From Streptomyces sp. ISL-96 (lineage in GTDB: Bacteria; Actinomycetota; Actinomycetes; Streptomycetales; Streptomycetaceae), in assembly GCF_018614035.1 (NCBI RefSeq), contig NZ_JAGGPA010000032.1:42842-106841 (forward strand): DNA of 64,000 bases, given 5' to 3'. The notes beneath the pieces are model-generated. The model had not been told where the DNA came from. It searched no databases and saw nothing but the letters and a program-made list of their open reading frames with translations. Below, piece after piece: positions 8,717 to 18,227 of this stretch. The translations under genes and the position numbers were made by a program. Position 1 is the stretch's first letter; the number at the start of each line of letters is the position of its first letter.

Positions 8717-10822
8717 ATGCGCGCAACCGAACCCGTCCCTGCCCACCCGGACCAGCCGGGGGGTACTTCGTCCGCGTCGGGGGGCCTGCTGGATCTGCTG
8801 AGCGTCGCCGCCGTGGTGCTGGACGCCGAGGGACGGATCGTGCTGTGGAGCCCGCAGGCCGAAGAACTGTTCGGTTACTCCGCCGATGAGGCGCTCGGCC
8901 GGTACGCGGGCCGGCTGCTGGTGCAGGAGCAGCACCTGAAGCTGGTGAACGGGTTGTTCCAGCAGGTCATGGCCGGCAAGGCAGGAGAAGGAGCGTCCGG
9001 CTGGGCGGGCGTCTTTCCCATGCGCCACAGGGACGGCAGCACGCGGCTGGTGGAGTTCCGCAACATGCGGCTGGAGGACGACCGGAAAGATCTCTACGCC
9101 CTGGGCCTGGCCACCGACCAGGTCACGTTGCGGAAGGTGGAGCGCGACCTCGCCCTGTCCACCCGGCTGGTCTCCCAGTCCCCGATCGGCCTGGCGGTCG
9201 TGGACACCGACCTGCGGTACGTCACTGTCAATCCAGCACTCGAACGCATCAATGGGCTGTCCGCCGCCGAGCATGTCGGCCGTATAGTCCACGAGGCCCT
9301 GCCCTTCCTGGACGCCGAGCGCATCGAGGCCTCCATGCGTGAGGTTCTGGCCAATGGTGTGCCGATCCTCGACCAGGAATCCGTCGGGCGTACCCCGGCC
9401 GCCCCGGACCGTGAAGCCGTCTGGTCGGTGTCTTTCTACCGGCTGGAGGCATCCAACGGGAAGGTCCTCGGGGTGGCCACCTCGGTCGTGGACGTCACCG
9501 AGCGGCGGCGCGCCACCATCGAGGCCGCCCAGGCCCGCCAGCGCCTCGCGCTCGTGGCCGACGCCTCCATTCGCATCGGCACCACACTCGACCTCGACGT
9601 GACCGCTCGCGAGCTGGCGGACGTGTCGGTGCCGCAACTGGCCGACGTAGCGGCCGTCGACGTGCTCGACAGTGTGCTCAACGGCCGCTCCGCCGCGACC
9701 TCGGGGCCCGCCGTCTTCCGTGCTCTCGCCGTGGCCAGCGCCTACCCCAGCGAGGCGGTACGGGCGGCCGACCCGCCCGGGGACGTCGCCCAGTACGAGG
9801 CCGACCGGCTCGTCACCCAGTGCGTGAACACCGCCCGCCCCGTCCGCGTGGCCCACGTGAGCGACGACGACCTGCCGTCCATCGCCCGCAGCCCCGAAGC
9901 CGCCGCGCTCCTGGCCACCGCCGGACTGCACTCCTACCTCGCCGTGCCGCTGATCGCGCGTGGCAAAGTCCTCGGCGCCCTCGACCTCAAGCGCACCCGT
10001 AACCCGGAACCCTTCAGCGCCGACGACGAGGTCCTGGCCGGCGAACTCGCGGCGCGGGCGGCGGTGTGCATCGACAACGCCCGCTGGTACCGCCAGGCGC
10101 GCAACACCGCTCTCACCCTCCAGCGCAGCCTCCTGCCCCAGCAGCCACCGGACCAACCGGGCCTGGAGATCGCCAGCCGCTACCAGCCCGCGCAGGCGGC
10201 GGACGAGGTGGGCGGCGACTGGTTCGACGTCATCCCGCTGACGGGCGACAAGAGCGCGCTCGTCGTCGGCGATGTGATGGGCAGCGGCATCAGCGCCGCC
10301 GCCACGATGGGTCAACTGCGCACCGCCACCCGCACCCTGGCCGAACTCGACCTCGACCCGGCCCAGGTGCTGCACCACCTCGACCGCATCACCGACCGCA
10401 TGGGGCAGCCCATCACCACGTGCATCTACGCCGTCTACGATCCGCACCAGGCCCAGTGCCTCATCTCCAACGCCGGGCACCTGCCACCCGTCCTGCTACG
10501 CCCCGGCCGGCCCCCCGAGCTGCTGGACCTCCCCACCGGCGCCCCGCTCGGCGTCGGTGAAGTCACCTTCCACACCACGAGGCTCGCCCTGTGTCCCGGC
10601 GACCGGCTGGTCCTGTACACCGATGGCCTGGTCGAGACGCGTGACCGGGCCATCGATGTACGTCTGGACACCCTCCTCAGCCACCTCACCGACCCTCCGA
10701 GGTCACTGGAAGAGACGTGCGACCTCCTGCTGCACGCCCTGCGTCAACCAGGAGACCACGACGACGTGGCGCTGCTCATGGCCCGGGCGACGGTCATGGC
10801 CGCGCCCGGCGCTCAGTCCTGA
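8717..10822 (+). CDS. PAS-PAS-GAF-SpoIIE (PP2C) protein phosphatase
   Basis: 701 residues from ATG 8717 with GGAAGGAG at good spacing; the upstream in-frame extension lacks domain character. Order: PAS 1 (~25-145, GRIVLWSPQAEELFGYSADE), PAS 2 (~145-265), GAF (~275-450, LHSYLAVPLIARGKVLGALD), then a SpoIIE/RsbU-type PP2C phosphatase (~475-695) with DEVGGDWFDVIPL, GDVMGSG and LYTDGLVETRD. Such proteins dephosphorylate anti-sigma factor antagonists in response to light, redox or small ligands sensed by PAS/GAF. Unlike the second SpoIIE protein in this window it has no C-terminal RsbW-like ATPase. A STAS-domain gene at 52912 could be a partner, but that is inference. Confidence 0.9.
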   Translation: MRATEPVPAHPDQPGGTSSASGGLLDLLSVAAVVLDAEGRIVLWSPQAEELFGYSADEALGRYAGRLLVQEQHLKLVNGLFQQVMAGKAGEGASGWAGVFPMRHRDGSTRLVEFRNMRLEDDRKDLYALGLATDQVTLRKVERDLALSTRLVSQSPIGLAVVDTDLRYVTVNPALERINGLSAAEHVGRIVHEALPFLDAERIEASMREVLANGVPILDQESVGRTPAAPDREAVWSVSFYRLEASNGKVLGVATSVVDVTERRRATIEAAQARQRLALVADASIRIGTTLDLDVTARELADVSVPQLADVAAVDVLDSVLNGRSAATSGPAVFRALAVASAYPSEAVRAADPPGDVAQYEADRLVTQCVNTARPVRVAHVSDDDLPSIARSPEAAALLATAGLHSYLAVPLIARGKVLGALDLKRTRNPEPFSADDEVLAGELAARAAVCIDNARWYRQARNTALTLQRSLLPQQPPDQPGLEIASRYQPAQAADEVGGDWFDVIPLTGDKSALVVGDVMGSGISAAATMGQLRTATRTLAELDLDPAQVLHHLDRITDRMGQPITTCIYAVYDPHQAQCLISNAGHLPPVLLRPGRPPELLDLPTGAPLGVGEVTFHTTRLALCPGDRLVLYTDGLVETRDRAIDVRLDTLLSHLTDPPRSLEETCDLLLHALRQPGDHDDVALLMARATVMAAPGAQS

Positions 10823-10829
10823 CCACCAT

Positions 10830-12587
10830 TCAGGAAAGGACCCATTTCTGGTTCGGTCCGGTGTGACAGCTCCACAGATGGATGCGGGTGCCGTCGTTCC
10901 AGGTGGCGCCCTCGGCGTCCAGGCACTTGCCCGACTGCGGGTTGCGTACGGTCCCGTCGGCCTGGGGCGCCCACTGCTGCGCACCGGTGCCGTTGCAGGT
11001 CCACAGCTGGATTTTCGTCCCGTTGGCGCTCCCGCCGCCGCTCACGTCGAGGCACTTGTTCAGCGCCCGGAACGTGCCGTCGCCGGGCCGGGTCCATTTC
11101 TGTGCGTTCGCACCGCTGCAGGTCCACAGCTGGATCTGGGTGCCGTCGGTGGTCGCGCCGCCGGCGACATCCATGCACTTGCCGTTGACGCCCCTGACCT
11201 CCCCCGGCTGGGGACCCGGCGGCGTACCGCCGGATGTCTTGACGCGGACGTTACGGAACGACACCTGGTCGTCGGCGCCGTGGTTCTGGATTCCGATGTG
11301 GCCTTGGCGCAGGCTCCTGGCGGGGTCGGCGTTGGTGAAGTCGTTCACCTTGCGGCCGTTGAGGAAGACCTCCAGCCGTTCGCCCGTCACGCGGATCTCG
11401 TACGTGTTCCACTCGCCGGGTGGGTTGAGCGCGGCGTCGCGGGCGGCGACATCGGCGGACTTGAACCCGTACACGGATCCCGTCGTCCGGTCCGCGGTGT
11501 CCGTGGCGTCGATCTGGATCTCATACCCGTTGTCGACCGCCGACCAGGGGTCGTCGGACGCCGGGAAGCCCACCAGGATACCGGAGTTGTCGTCACCGTC
11601 CATGCGCCAGTCGAGCTTGAGGGAGTAGTCGCCGGTGAACTCCTTGGCGGAGTACCACAGCATCCCGAGCCCGCCCTGGGACGTGAGCGTGCCGTTGGCC
11701 AGCGTGAACGAACCTGGTCCGGCCTGCTTCCAGCCGGTCGTGCCCGTACCGTCGAACAGTGGTGTGTATCCCGTCTCCGGGCGGCAGTCGGCCTCCGTCA
11801 TGCCCGCAGCCCAGCGGATGCCGCCGAGCAGGTGCCTGCGGAAGGCCGGTTCGGTGTACGACTCGTCGGTGTGACCGCCGCCGGTGTAGAACGCCCGGCC
11901 GCCCTCGTAGCCCTTGCACCAGGAGATCGGGTGGTCGCCGGACATGTTGCCGCCCGTGTAGCTGGACTCGTCGAGTGAGGCCAGGACGTGGGCCGTCGTA
12001 CGGGGGTTGGTGCGGTAGTTGTACCACTCGTCGAAGCGCTGCCAGGTGGCGCCGAGATGGGCGGTGGCGTCGTGGGCCCGGTCCTCGACCTTGACCGTCG
12101 CCGTCTGATTGTGGGGGTGGGAGTGGAACAGGGCTCCGGCGAGACCGGCGTAGAAGGGCCAGTCGTACTCCGTGTCGGCGGCCGCGTGAATGCCGACGTA
12201 ACCGCCGCCGCCCTTGATGTACTGCTCGAACGCCGTCTGCTGCGCGGCGTTCAGCACGTCTCCGGTCGTGGAGAGGAAGACGACGGCTTTGTACTGCGCG
12301 AGGTTGGCGGTGGTGAAGGCCGCGGAGTCCTCCGTGGCGTCCACGGTGAAGTTGTTCACGCCGCCGAGCTCGCGCAGAGCGGCATGGCCGGCGGCGATGG
12401 ACGAGTGACGGAAGCCCGCCGTCTTGGAGAACGCGAGGACCTTGTACGCCGGATCGGCCGCGATGGTGGTCGTACGAGCCGGCTCCTCCGGTGTCTGTGC
12501 GGCGCTCGCGGCCACAGTGGGCGCGGCGGCCACGCAGAGCAGCGCTCCGGCCAGCCAGCAGCCGGCCTTGGTGAGAGTGGTACGCAT
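10830..12587 (-). CDS. Secreted ThuA-DUF1080-ricin lectin protein
   Basis: 585 residues, ATG 12587 with AGGAGAGGAGG upstream. A Sec signal (~1-28) is followed by a ThuA domain (~46-260: KVLAFSKTAGFRHSSI, GGGGYVGIHAAADTEYDWPF), a DUF1080/3-keto-disaccharide hydrolase domain (~268-445: LKLDWRMDGDDNSGILVGF) and a ricin-B/CBM13 lectin (~455-585) with QxW repeats. ThuA proteins act in trehalose or other sugar catabolism, and DUF1080 enzymes cleave 3-keto-disaccharides, so an extracellular role on oxidised sugars is likely. It lies just downstream of a sugar dehydrogenase with a nearly identical lectin tail, and the two probably form an operon (22-bp gap). Confidence 0.88.
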   Translation of the reverse strand: MRTTLTKAGCWLAGALLCVAAAPTVAASAAQTPEEPARTTTIAADPAYKVLAFSKTAGFRHSSIAAGHAALRELGGVNNFTVDATEDSAAFTTANLAQYKAVVFLSTTGDVLNAAQQTAFEQYIKGGGGYVGIHAAADTEYDWPFYAGLAGALFHSHPHNQTATVKVEDRAHDATAHLGATWQRFDEWYNYRTNPRTTAHVLASLDESSYTGGNMSGDHPISWCKGYEGGRAFYTGGGHTDESYTEPAFRRHLLGGIRWAAGMTEADCRPETGYTPLFDGTGTTGWKQAGPGSFTLANGTLTSQGGLGMLWYSAKEFTGDYSLKLDWRMDGDDNSGILVGFPASDDPWSAVDNGYEIQIDATDTADRTTGSVYGFKSADVAARDAALNPPGEWNTYEIRVTGERLEVFLNGRKVNDFTNADPARSLRQGHIGIQNHGADDQVSFRNVRVKTSGGTPPGPQPGEVRGVNGKCMDVAGGATTDGTQIQLWTCSGANAQKWTRPGDGTFRALNKCLDVSGGGSANGTKIQLWTCNGTGAQQWAPQADGTVRNPQSGKCLDAEGATWNDGTRIHLWSCHTGPNQKWVLS

Positions 12588-12609
12588 ATCGGTTACGCCT
12601 CCTCTCCTG

Positions 12610-15477
12610 CTACGGCAGGGTCCATTTCTGGTTTGCTCCGGTGTGGCAGGTCCACAGATGGGTGCGGGTGCCGTCGTTCCAGGTGGCGCCCTCGGCGTCG
12701 AGGCACTTGCCGGACTGCGGGTTGCGTACGGTTCCGTCGGCCTGCGGCGCCCACTGCTGCGCGCCGGTGCCGTTGCACGTCCACAGCTGGATCCTGGTTC
12801 CGTCGCCGGTGCCACCGCCGCTGATGTCCAGGCACTTGTTCAGGGCCCGCAATGTGCCGTCGCCGGGCAGCGTCCACTGCTGGGCGCCGCTGCTGTTGCA
12901 CGTCCACAGCTGGACCTGTGTCCCGTCGGCGGACGAACCGTTCGCGACGTCAAGGCACTTGCCGTTGACACCCTTCACCTGACCCGTCCGGGGACCTGCG
13001 CCCGCTGTGGTGAAGCGGAAGTCGTCGACGTCGAAGAGCGCGCCGAGGCCGCCCTTGAAGACGAGGTACAGCGTCGTCGTACCGGCGGGCCGGTTCGTCA
13101 GCGCGGTGCTGACGTCCTGGTACGTCTCCCAGCCGCCCGTCAGGGGCACGGTGGCCGTGCCCAGCACCGTGCCGGTGGGGGAGCCGGCCCGTACCTCAAT
13201 GGTGCCGCCGATGCCCGCGGAGGCGACCCGCGCGGTGAACCGGGTGGCGTCGTCGAGGGCGTACGGCTTGAAGGAGATCCAGTCGCCGTTGTCGATGTGT
13301 CCGACGGTCTTTCCGCCGTGGGCCGGTGTGTGGCTGACGACCTGGACGCCCGATGAGCCGCCGTAGTGCTCGCCCTGCCGGTGGCTGGGCTGGCTGATGT
13401 GCTGGGCGTGGGTGGTCAGGGCGGGCTGGCCGTTCGCGCCCTTGTCCGTGTACTCCGCGTCCCAGACGCCGAAGATGTTCGCGTTCGGGTCGTGCTCGCC
13501 GTCCGCGATGGTCTGTACGGTGCCGGAGCAGCCGGTCGCGGAGGTCTGCGGGTGGCCGTGGCTGTCATGCCCGACGATGAAGGTGATCTTCACCTTGGAG
13601 CAGTCGATGGCGGCGTCCTCCGGGTCCGTGACGGTCACCTTGTACGGGACGGCCGCGCCGGGGTCGATGATCCGTCCGTCCACCGGAAGCTCCAGCTTCA
13701 CGGTCGGCGCCGTATTGCCGACGGTCACCTGCACGGAGGCGGTGGCGCTCTTGCCGGTGCCGTCGGAGACCGTGAGCTCGGCGGTGTACTGGCCGTTGGC
13801 CGTGTACGTGTGGGACGGGTTCGCGGCGGTCGACGTGCCGCCGTCGCCGAACTTCCACGCGTAACTGAGGGGGTCGCCGTCCGGGTCGGAACTGCCGGCC
13901 GAGGAGAACGCGACGGCGAGTGGCGCCTTCCCGGAGGTGCGGTCGGCCTTGGCCTGGGCGACGGGGGAGTGGCCGCCGGTGATGTGCTCGATGCGGTACA
14001 GCGCGGAGTTCGCGTCACCGTTGAAGTAACCGGTGCCGTAGTCCAGGACGTACAGCGCGCCGTCGGGGCCGAAGGCCATGTCCATCACCTGGGTGCCGCT
14101 CCAGGGGAAGGCGTTGATGGACTGGACGGTGCCGTCGGTTCCTTGCGCTATCCGCTTGATCCACTTGCGGCCGAACTCCCCGGCGAAGAAGTTCCCGTCG
14201 TAGCTCTGGGGGAACTTCACGTCGGAGGTGGAGGAGGCGTCGTACCGGTAGACCGGTCCGCCCATCGGGGACTCGGAGCCGCTGCCGAACTCGGGGACCG
14301 AGCCGCCGTCGTACGGGATCCAGGCGGGCTGGGCCGGGGGCAGGTCGGTGAGGCCGGTGTTGCGGGGCGAGGTGTTCTTCGGGGCGGCGCAGTCGAACTT
14401 CGCGCCCGATGTGCCGGTGGCGAAGTTGTAGTCGGTGTACGCGTCGTTCTTGCCGTGGCAGTACGGCCAGCCGTAGTTGCCGGCCTTGGTGATGCGGTTG
14501 AACTCGACCTGGCCCGCGGGGCCTCGGGCCGCGCTCGCCGTCCCCGCGTCGGGCCCGTAGTCGCCGAGGTACACCGTGCCGGTGGCCTTGTCGACGCTCA
14601 TCCGGAACGGGTTGCGGAAGCCCATGGCGTAGATCTCGGGGCGGGTTTTCGCGGTGCCGGGCGCGAAGAGATTGCCCGAGGGGGTGGAGTACGTGCCGTC
14701 GGCGTTCACCTTGATGCGCAGCACCTTGCCGCGCAGGTCGTTGGTGTTGCCCGAGGAACGCTGGGCGTCGTACGCCGGGTTGCGGGACGCGCGTTCGTCG
14801 ATCGGCGTGTAGCCGTCGGACGCGAAGGGGTTCGAATCGTCGCCGGTGGTGAGGTAGAGGTTGCCCTGCGCGTCGAAGTCGATGTCACCGCCCACGTGGC
14901 AGCAGATCCCGCGCGATGCCGGTACGTCGAGGATCTTCTTCTCGCTGGCGAGATCCAGGGTTCCGTCGGCGGTGAGGGAGAAGCGGGAGAGCCGGTTCAC
15001 GCCGTCGAAGGGGGCGAAGTCCGCGGCCGTACCGTCGCCCGGTGCGTCGCCGCCCGGAGTGGTGAGCTTGGGAGCGTAGTAGAGGTAGACCAGGCGGTTG
15101 GAGGCGAAGCCGGGGTCGACGCCGATGCCCTGGAGGCCTTCCTCGTCGTGGCTGTAGACGTCGAGCTTGCCCGCGACCTTTGTCGTGCCCGCCGCGTCCG
15201 TGAGGCGCAGCGTGCCGTCGCGCGAGGTGTGCAGCACCGAGCGGTTGGGGAGGACCGCCATCGTCATCGGCTCGCCGGTTTCCGCGACACCCTTGGCGAG
15301 AGTGAGCTGTTGGAACTCTTCGGCCGCGGCTGCGGCCGACGCCGCTTTCGCGGTCCCTCGGTCCGCGTCCGGGCGGACGGCGGAGGCGGATCCTGCGGGC
15401 GCCAGAAATCCGGCGGTGAGTAACGCTGTGAGCAGGAACGCCGGTATCACACGGGGTCTGAAAGGTTTTTTGCGCAC
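12610..15477 (-). CDS. Secreted PQQ-type sugar dehydrogenase with PKD, CBM6 and ricin lectin domains
   Basis: 955 residues from GTG 15477 (GGGAG seven bases upstream). Signal peptide ~1-33 ending in SASA; glucose/sorbosone dehydrogenase-like beta-propeller ~55-500 (EEGLQGIGVDPGFASNRLVY, YAMGFRNPFRMSVD); PKD domain ~505-590 (FSSAGSSDPDGDPLSYAWKF); CBM6-like module ~690-825; ricin-B lectin ~835-955. The propeller family oxidises aldose sugars with PQQ. Together with the ThuA-DUF1080 neighbour, this suggests oxidation then cleavage of a sugar outside the cell while bound to a polysaccharide. Very large for the dehydrogenase family because of the added binding modules. Confidence 0.88.
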   Translation of the reverse strand: MRKKPFRPRVIPAFLLTALLTAGFLAPAGSASAVRPDADRGTAKAASAAAAAEEFQQLTLAKGVAETGEPMTMAVLPNRSVLHTSRDGTLRLTDAAGTTKVAGKLDVYSHDEEGLQGIGVDPGFASNRLVYLYYAPKLTTPGGDAPGDGTAADFAPFDGVNRLSRFSLTADGTLDLASEKKILDVPASRGICCHVGGDIDFDAQGNLYLTTGDDSNPFASDGYTPIDERASRNPAYDAQRSSGNTNDLRGKVLRIKVNADGTYSTPSGNLFAPGTAKTRPEIYAMGFRNPFRMSVDKATGTVYLGDYGPDAGTASAARGPAGQVEFNRITKAGNYGWPYCHGKNDAYTDYNFATGTSGAKFDCAAPKNTSPRNTGLTDLPPAQPAWIPYDGGSVPEFGSGSESPMGGPVYRYDASSTSDVKFPQSYDGNFFAGEFGRKWIKRIAQGTDGTVQSINAFPWSGTQVMDMAFGPDGALYVLDYGTGYFNGDANSALYRIEHITGGHSPVAQAKADRTSGKAPLAVAFSSAGSSDPDGDPLSYAWKFGDGGTSTAANPSHTYTANGQYTAELTVSDGTGKSATASVQVTVGNTAPTVKLELPVDGRIIDPGAAVPYKVTVTDPEDAAIDCSKVKITFIVGHDSHGHPQTSATGCSGTVQTIADGEHDPNANIFGVWDAEYTDKGANGQPALTTHAQHISQPSHRQGEHYGGSSGVQVVSHTPAHGGKTVGHIDNGDWISFKPYALDDATRFTARVASAGIGGTIEVRAGSPTGTVLGTATVPLTGGWETYQDVSTALTNRPAGTTTLYLVFKGGLGALFDVDDFRFTTAGAGPRTGQVKGVNGKCLDVANGSSADGTQVQLWTCNSSGAQQWTLPGDGTLRALNKCLDISGGGTGDGTRIQLWTCNGTGAQQWAPQADGTVRNPQSGKCLDAEGATWNDGTRTHLWTCHTGANQKWTLP

Positions 15478-15741
15478 AGAAGTCTCCCGAAGGGGGTGGG
15501 GGTGTCCGGCGGACCAGGATGGGAGTCCTGCCGGGGGAGCCAGGCGCGCGCCGTCGCGCCGGAAAGGTCACCGGTCACGCATTCATGTCCGGTTCATTTC
15601 AAGGAAGTTAGCGGGCTTGGTCCCGCCGCGTAACCCCTTTCGCATCAGCTTTCGCAACTTCTTCCGCGCACAGGACAAAGCGCGTCAGCAGTGCGGCATG
15701 AAGCCGTCGTCGCCCGCGCGGACCCTCGCCCTGGGCGCGAA

Positions 15742-15776
15742 ACCGGCGCCACGCGGGGCTTCCGCGTGGCGCCGGT
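15742..15776 (-). terminator. Terminator of the SSI-like inhibitor gene
   Basis: A perfect 15-bp stem (ACCGGCGCCACGCGG with its complement) and a 5-nt loop, starting 21 bp beyond the stop codon of the inhibitor gene on the minus strand. Confidence 0.85.
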
Positions 15777-15797
15777 CAGTGGACGGAATCGACTCGG

Positions 15798-16244
15798 TCA
15801 GAAGGCGAACAGTGCGCCTTCCGCCAGGCCGCCCTCCATCAGGCAGCGGTTGCCGAAGGTGGTCGACCAGGAGACGTGCTTGCCCTGCCACACGCCCTGG
15901 GCGGTGATCACGACCGGGTCCCACTCGCGCGTACAGTTCCGCTGCGGCGCCGTATCGATCAGGCCGGAGAACTCGCCGCCGACGTCGCGCAGTTCGGCGC
16001 AGGCGTCCGCGGGCGACGGATGGGTGCCGCCGGGCGTCGGTTCGCAGGTCAGGGTCACCGCGCGTACGACGGTCGCCGTGCCGGCTTCCTCGCCCGTACC
16101 CACGGTGAGCACTAAGGCCGACGGTGCGTAGAGGCTCGTCGTTCCGGCCGGCTGTGCGTGCGCCGGGCTCGTGGTGGCAGCGCCCGTCAGTGCGAGGACG
16201 ATGGCCGCGCCGACGGCGCCGAGCGTGTTCCGGAGGTGACGCAT
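15798..16244 (-). CDS. Subtilisin-inhibitor-like (SSI family) secreted protease inhibitor
   Basis: 148 residues, ATG 16244 with GAGGAGAG upstream. Signal peptide ~1-30 ending in PAHA. The mature domain (~115 aa, as usual) has SALVLTVGTGEEAGTATVVR, CEPTPGGTHPSPADAC, the reactive loop CTREWDPVVITAQGVWQGK and the terminal LFAF. Aligning the loop with the classical CPMVYDP puts Arg at P1 where SSI has Met. By analogy with other SSI-like proteins this predicts inhibition of trypsin-like serine proteases. Secreted proteins of this family control extracellular proteases during development. Monocistronic, with a strong terminator. Confidence 0.92.
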   Translation of the reverse strand: MRHLRNTLGAVGAAIVLALTGAATTSPAHAQPAGTTSLYAPSALVLTVGTGEEAGTATVVRAVTLTCEPTPGGTHPSPADACAELRDVGGEFSGLIDTAPQRNCTREWDPVVITAQGVWQGKHVSWSTTFGNRCLMEGGLAEGALFAF

Positions 16245-16679
16245 GAATGACTCTCCTCTGATTGCGGACAAGTTGCTGGGGTGTTGCGGTTTGGAGTGTT
16301 GCTGACGCGGCCGGTGAGTGCACACTGATCACCTCATTCCGGCCTTACGCGATCCGGAGTCGGTGACCGAATGGTCGTTCGGGCAGCTCGGGGGTGGTGT
16401 GCGTGCCACCCGACGGGGCGTCCATCATGTGGACAAGCCTCAGTGGTACAACGCAAAACGACCCGCTGACCTGCAGTCATGAGTAAGTGGTTCATCGCTC
16501 ACTTACGCCGCTTCGACTGGAAAGCATCGCTTCGGGACGGTTTCCCGGCGGACGGCAACGTGCCCGGACCACACCGCGCGTGGCGATTGACGGTGGCGCC
16601 GCCCCGTCCTGCGTTGTGTACGAGCGGCGCTACGGTCCGTCATTCCGGACGTACGGGGGAGACCTTTGAAGGAGTCGCC
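16245..16679. other. Divergent intergenic region with an inverted repeat
   Basis: 435 bp between the protease inhibitor and the esterase genes. No supported gene. It holds an operator-like inverted repeat, GTAAGTG (16483-16489) and CACTTAC (16500-16506) with 10 bp between, about 175 bp upstream of the esterase start. I see no convincing -35/-10 pair next to it. Confidence 0.5.
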
Positions 16680-18227
16680 ATGCACACAGGTCCACCCCGC
16701 ACGAAGAGGAGACTTTCCGCCGTCACCGTGCTGCTGGCACTGCTCGCCACGCTGCTCGGCGCCGGCTGGACCACTTTCGCGCCCGCGGCCCGGGCCGCCT
16801 CGCTCACCGAGGTCACCGGTTTCGGAACGAACCCGGGCAATCTGCGGATGTTCCGGTACGTTCCGGACGGCCTGCCGGCCGGTCGGCCCCTCGTCGTGGC
16901 GATGCACGGCTGCACGCAGTCGGCCGCCGCGTTCGACACAGAGACCGGCTGGACGACCTGGGCCGACCGGTGGGGATTCGCGCTCCTGCTGCCGCAGCAG
17001 CAGTCGGGCAACAACCTCAACTCCTGCTTCAACTGGTTCGAGTCGGCGGACATCAAGCGCGGCTCCGGTGAGGCGCTGTCGATCAAGCAGATGACGGACC
17101 GGATGAAGTCCGACCTGGGCAGCGACCCCGCCCGTGTCCACGCCACCGGGCTGTCCGCCGGTGCGGCCATGACCAACGTCATGCTGGCCGCCTACCCCGA
17201 CGTCTTCGCGTCCGGAGCACCCGTGGCCGGCCTGCCGTACGCCTGCGCCACTACCGTCGCGGCCGCCTACACCTGCATGAGCCCCGGCACCAACCACTCG
17301 CCCGCCGCCTGGGGCGACAAGGTCCGCGCCGCGTACCCCGGTTACGCGGGCCCGTGGCCGGCCGTCTCCGTCTGGCAGGGGACGAGCGACACGACGGTCG
17401 TGCCCGCCAACATGACCGAGACCGTCGAGCAGTGGACCAATGTCCACGCCACCGACACCACGGCCGACACCACGGACACCGTGGCCGGCTACCCGCACGC
17501 GGTGTACCGCGACACCGCCGGACGGCCGGTGGTGGAGACGTACTCGATCACCGGCATGGGCCACGGCCAGCCGGTCGACCCCGGAGCGGGCGCGGAGCAG
17601 TGCGGCACCGCGGGCGCGTACATACTCGACGTCAACCTGTGCGCCTCGTACCGCATCGGCCAGTTCTGGGGCCTCAGTGGCGGTGGAACACCACCCCCCG
17701 GAGGCGGTACGAAGACAGTGGTCGTGCCGAGCCGGGCCGCGGACGATGGCTACGTGAAGGCATCGGCGACCGGTGGCGCACCCGCCGTCGGCACGCTGGA
17801 GGGCACGTACGGAGTGGCGGTGGGCAGGGGTGCGGACGGGCAGCACAACCGCGCGCTGCTGTCGTTCGACACGTCGTCCGTCCCCGACGGGGCCACCGTG
17901 AAGCGCGCCTACGTGAGCGTGACGTACGCCAGTGGCAGCGGTGACCCCTGGGCGTCCGGAAACCGTATGGCTGTGGACGTCAGATCCGGTTGCTTCGGCG
18001 CCGCGTGCGCGACGGGCGGCGACGACTGGAGCGCCGCCGCGTCGGCGTCCGAAGTGGCGGAGATCGGCCGGTTCACATCCGGCGCGCAGACGTCGACCGA
18101 CTTCACGGCTGTCAACGACACGGGGACGACCCAGGTGCGCCTGCGTCTGACCTCCGCGCCCGCCACCACGGCGTACGTGTTCCTGAAATCGGGAGCGTCG
18201 GCGACGCTGACGGTGGAGTGGGAATGA
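16680..18227 (+). CDS. Secreted PHB-depolymerase-like esterase with C-terminal DNRLRE-like module
   Basis: 515 residues from ATG 16680 with GAAGGAG at good spacing; the frame extends to 16479 but without a signal. Signal peptide ~1-40 (LLALLATLLGAGWTTFAPAA). Residues ~45-330 are an esterase/PHB depolymerase alpha/beta hydrolase: PLVVAMHGCTQSAAAFD gives the oxyanion region, ATGLSAGAAMTNVML the nucleophile Ser, and GMGHGQPVDPG the His. After a GGGTPPPGGGT linker comes a ~165-residue beta-rich module (ALLSFDTSSVPDGATVKRAY) of the DNRLRE type found on secreted enzymes. Probably degrades a polyester, feruloyl or acetyl ester polymer outside the cell; the substrate is not determinable. Confidence 0.88.
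   Translation: MHTGPPRTKRRLSAVTVLLALLATLLGAGWTTFAPAARAASLTEVTGFGTNPGNLRMFRYVPDGLPAGRPLVVAMHGCTQSAAAFDTETGWTTWADRWGFALLLPQQQSGNNLNSCFNWFESADIKRGSGEALSIKQMTDRMKSDLGSDPARVHATGLSAGAAMTNVMLAAYPDVFASGAPVAGLPYACATTVAAAYTCMSPGTNHSPAAWGDKVRAAYPGYAGPWPAVSVWQGTSDTTVVPANMTETVEQWTNVHATDTTADTTDTVAGYPHAVYRDTAGRPVVETYSITGMGHGQPVDPGAGAEQCGTAGAYILDVNLCASYRIGQFWGLSGGGTPPPGGGTKTVVVPSRAADDGYVKASATGGAPAVGTLEGTYGVAVGRGADGQHNRALLSFDTSSVPDGATVKRAYVSVTYASGSGDPWASGNRMAVDVRSGCFGAACATGGDDWSAAASASEVAEIGRFTSGAQTSTDFTAVNDTGTTQVRLRLTSAPATTAYVFLKSGASATLTVEWE

Noticed and set aside
13366..15423. 685-codon frame antisense to the sugar dehydrogenase
   Set aside because: Val/Gly/Arg/Asp-biased translation without domains; the opposite strand has clear GSDH, PKD, CBM6 and lectin domains.
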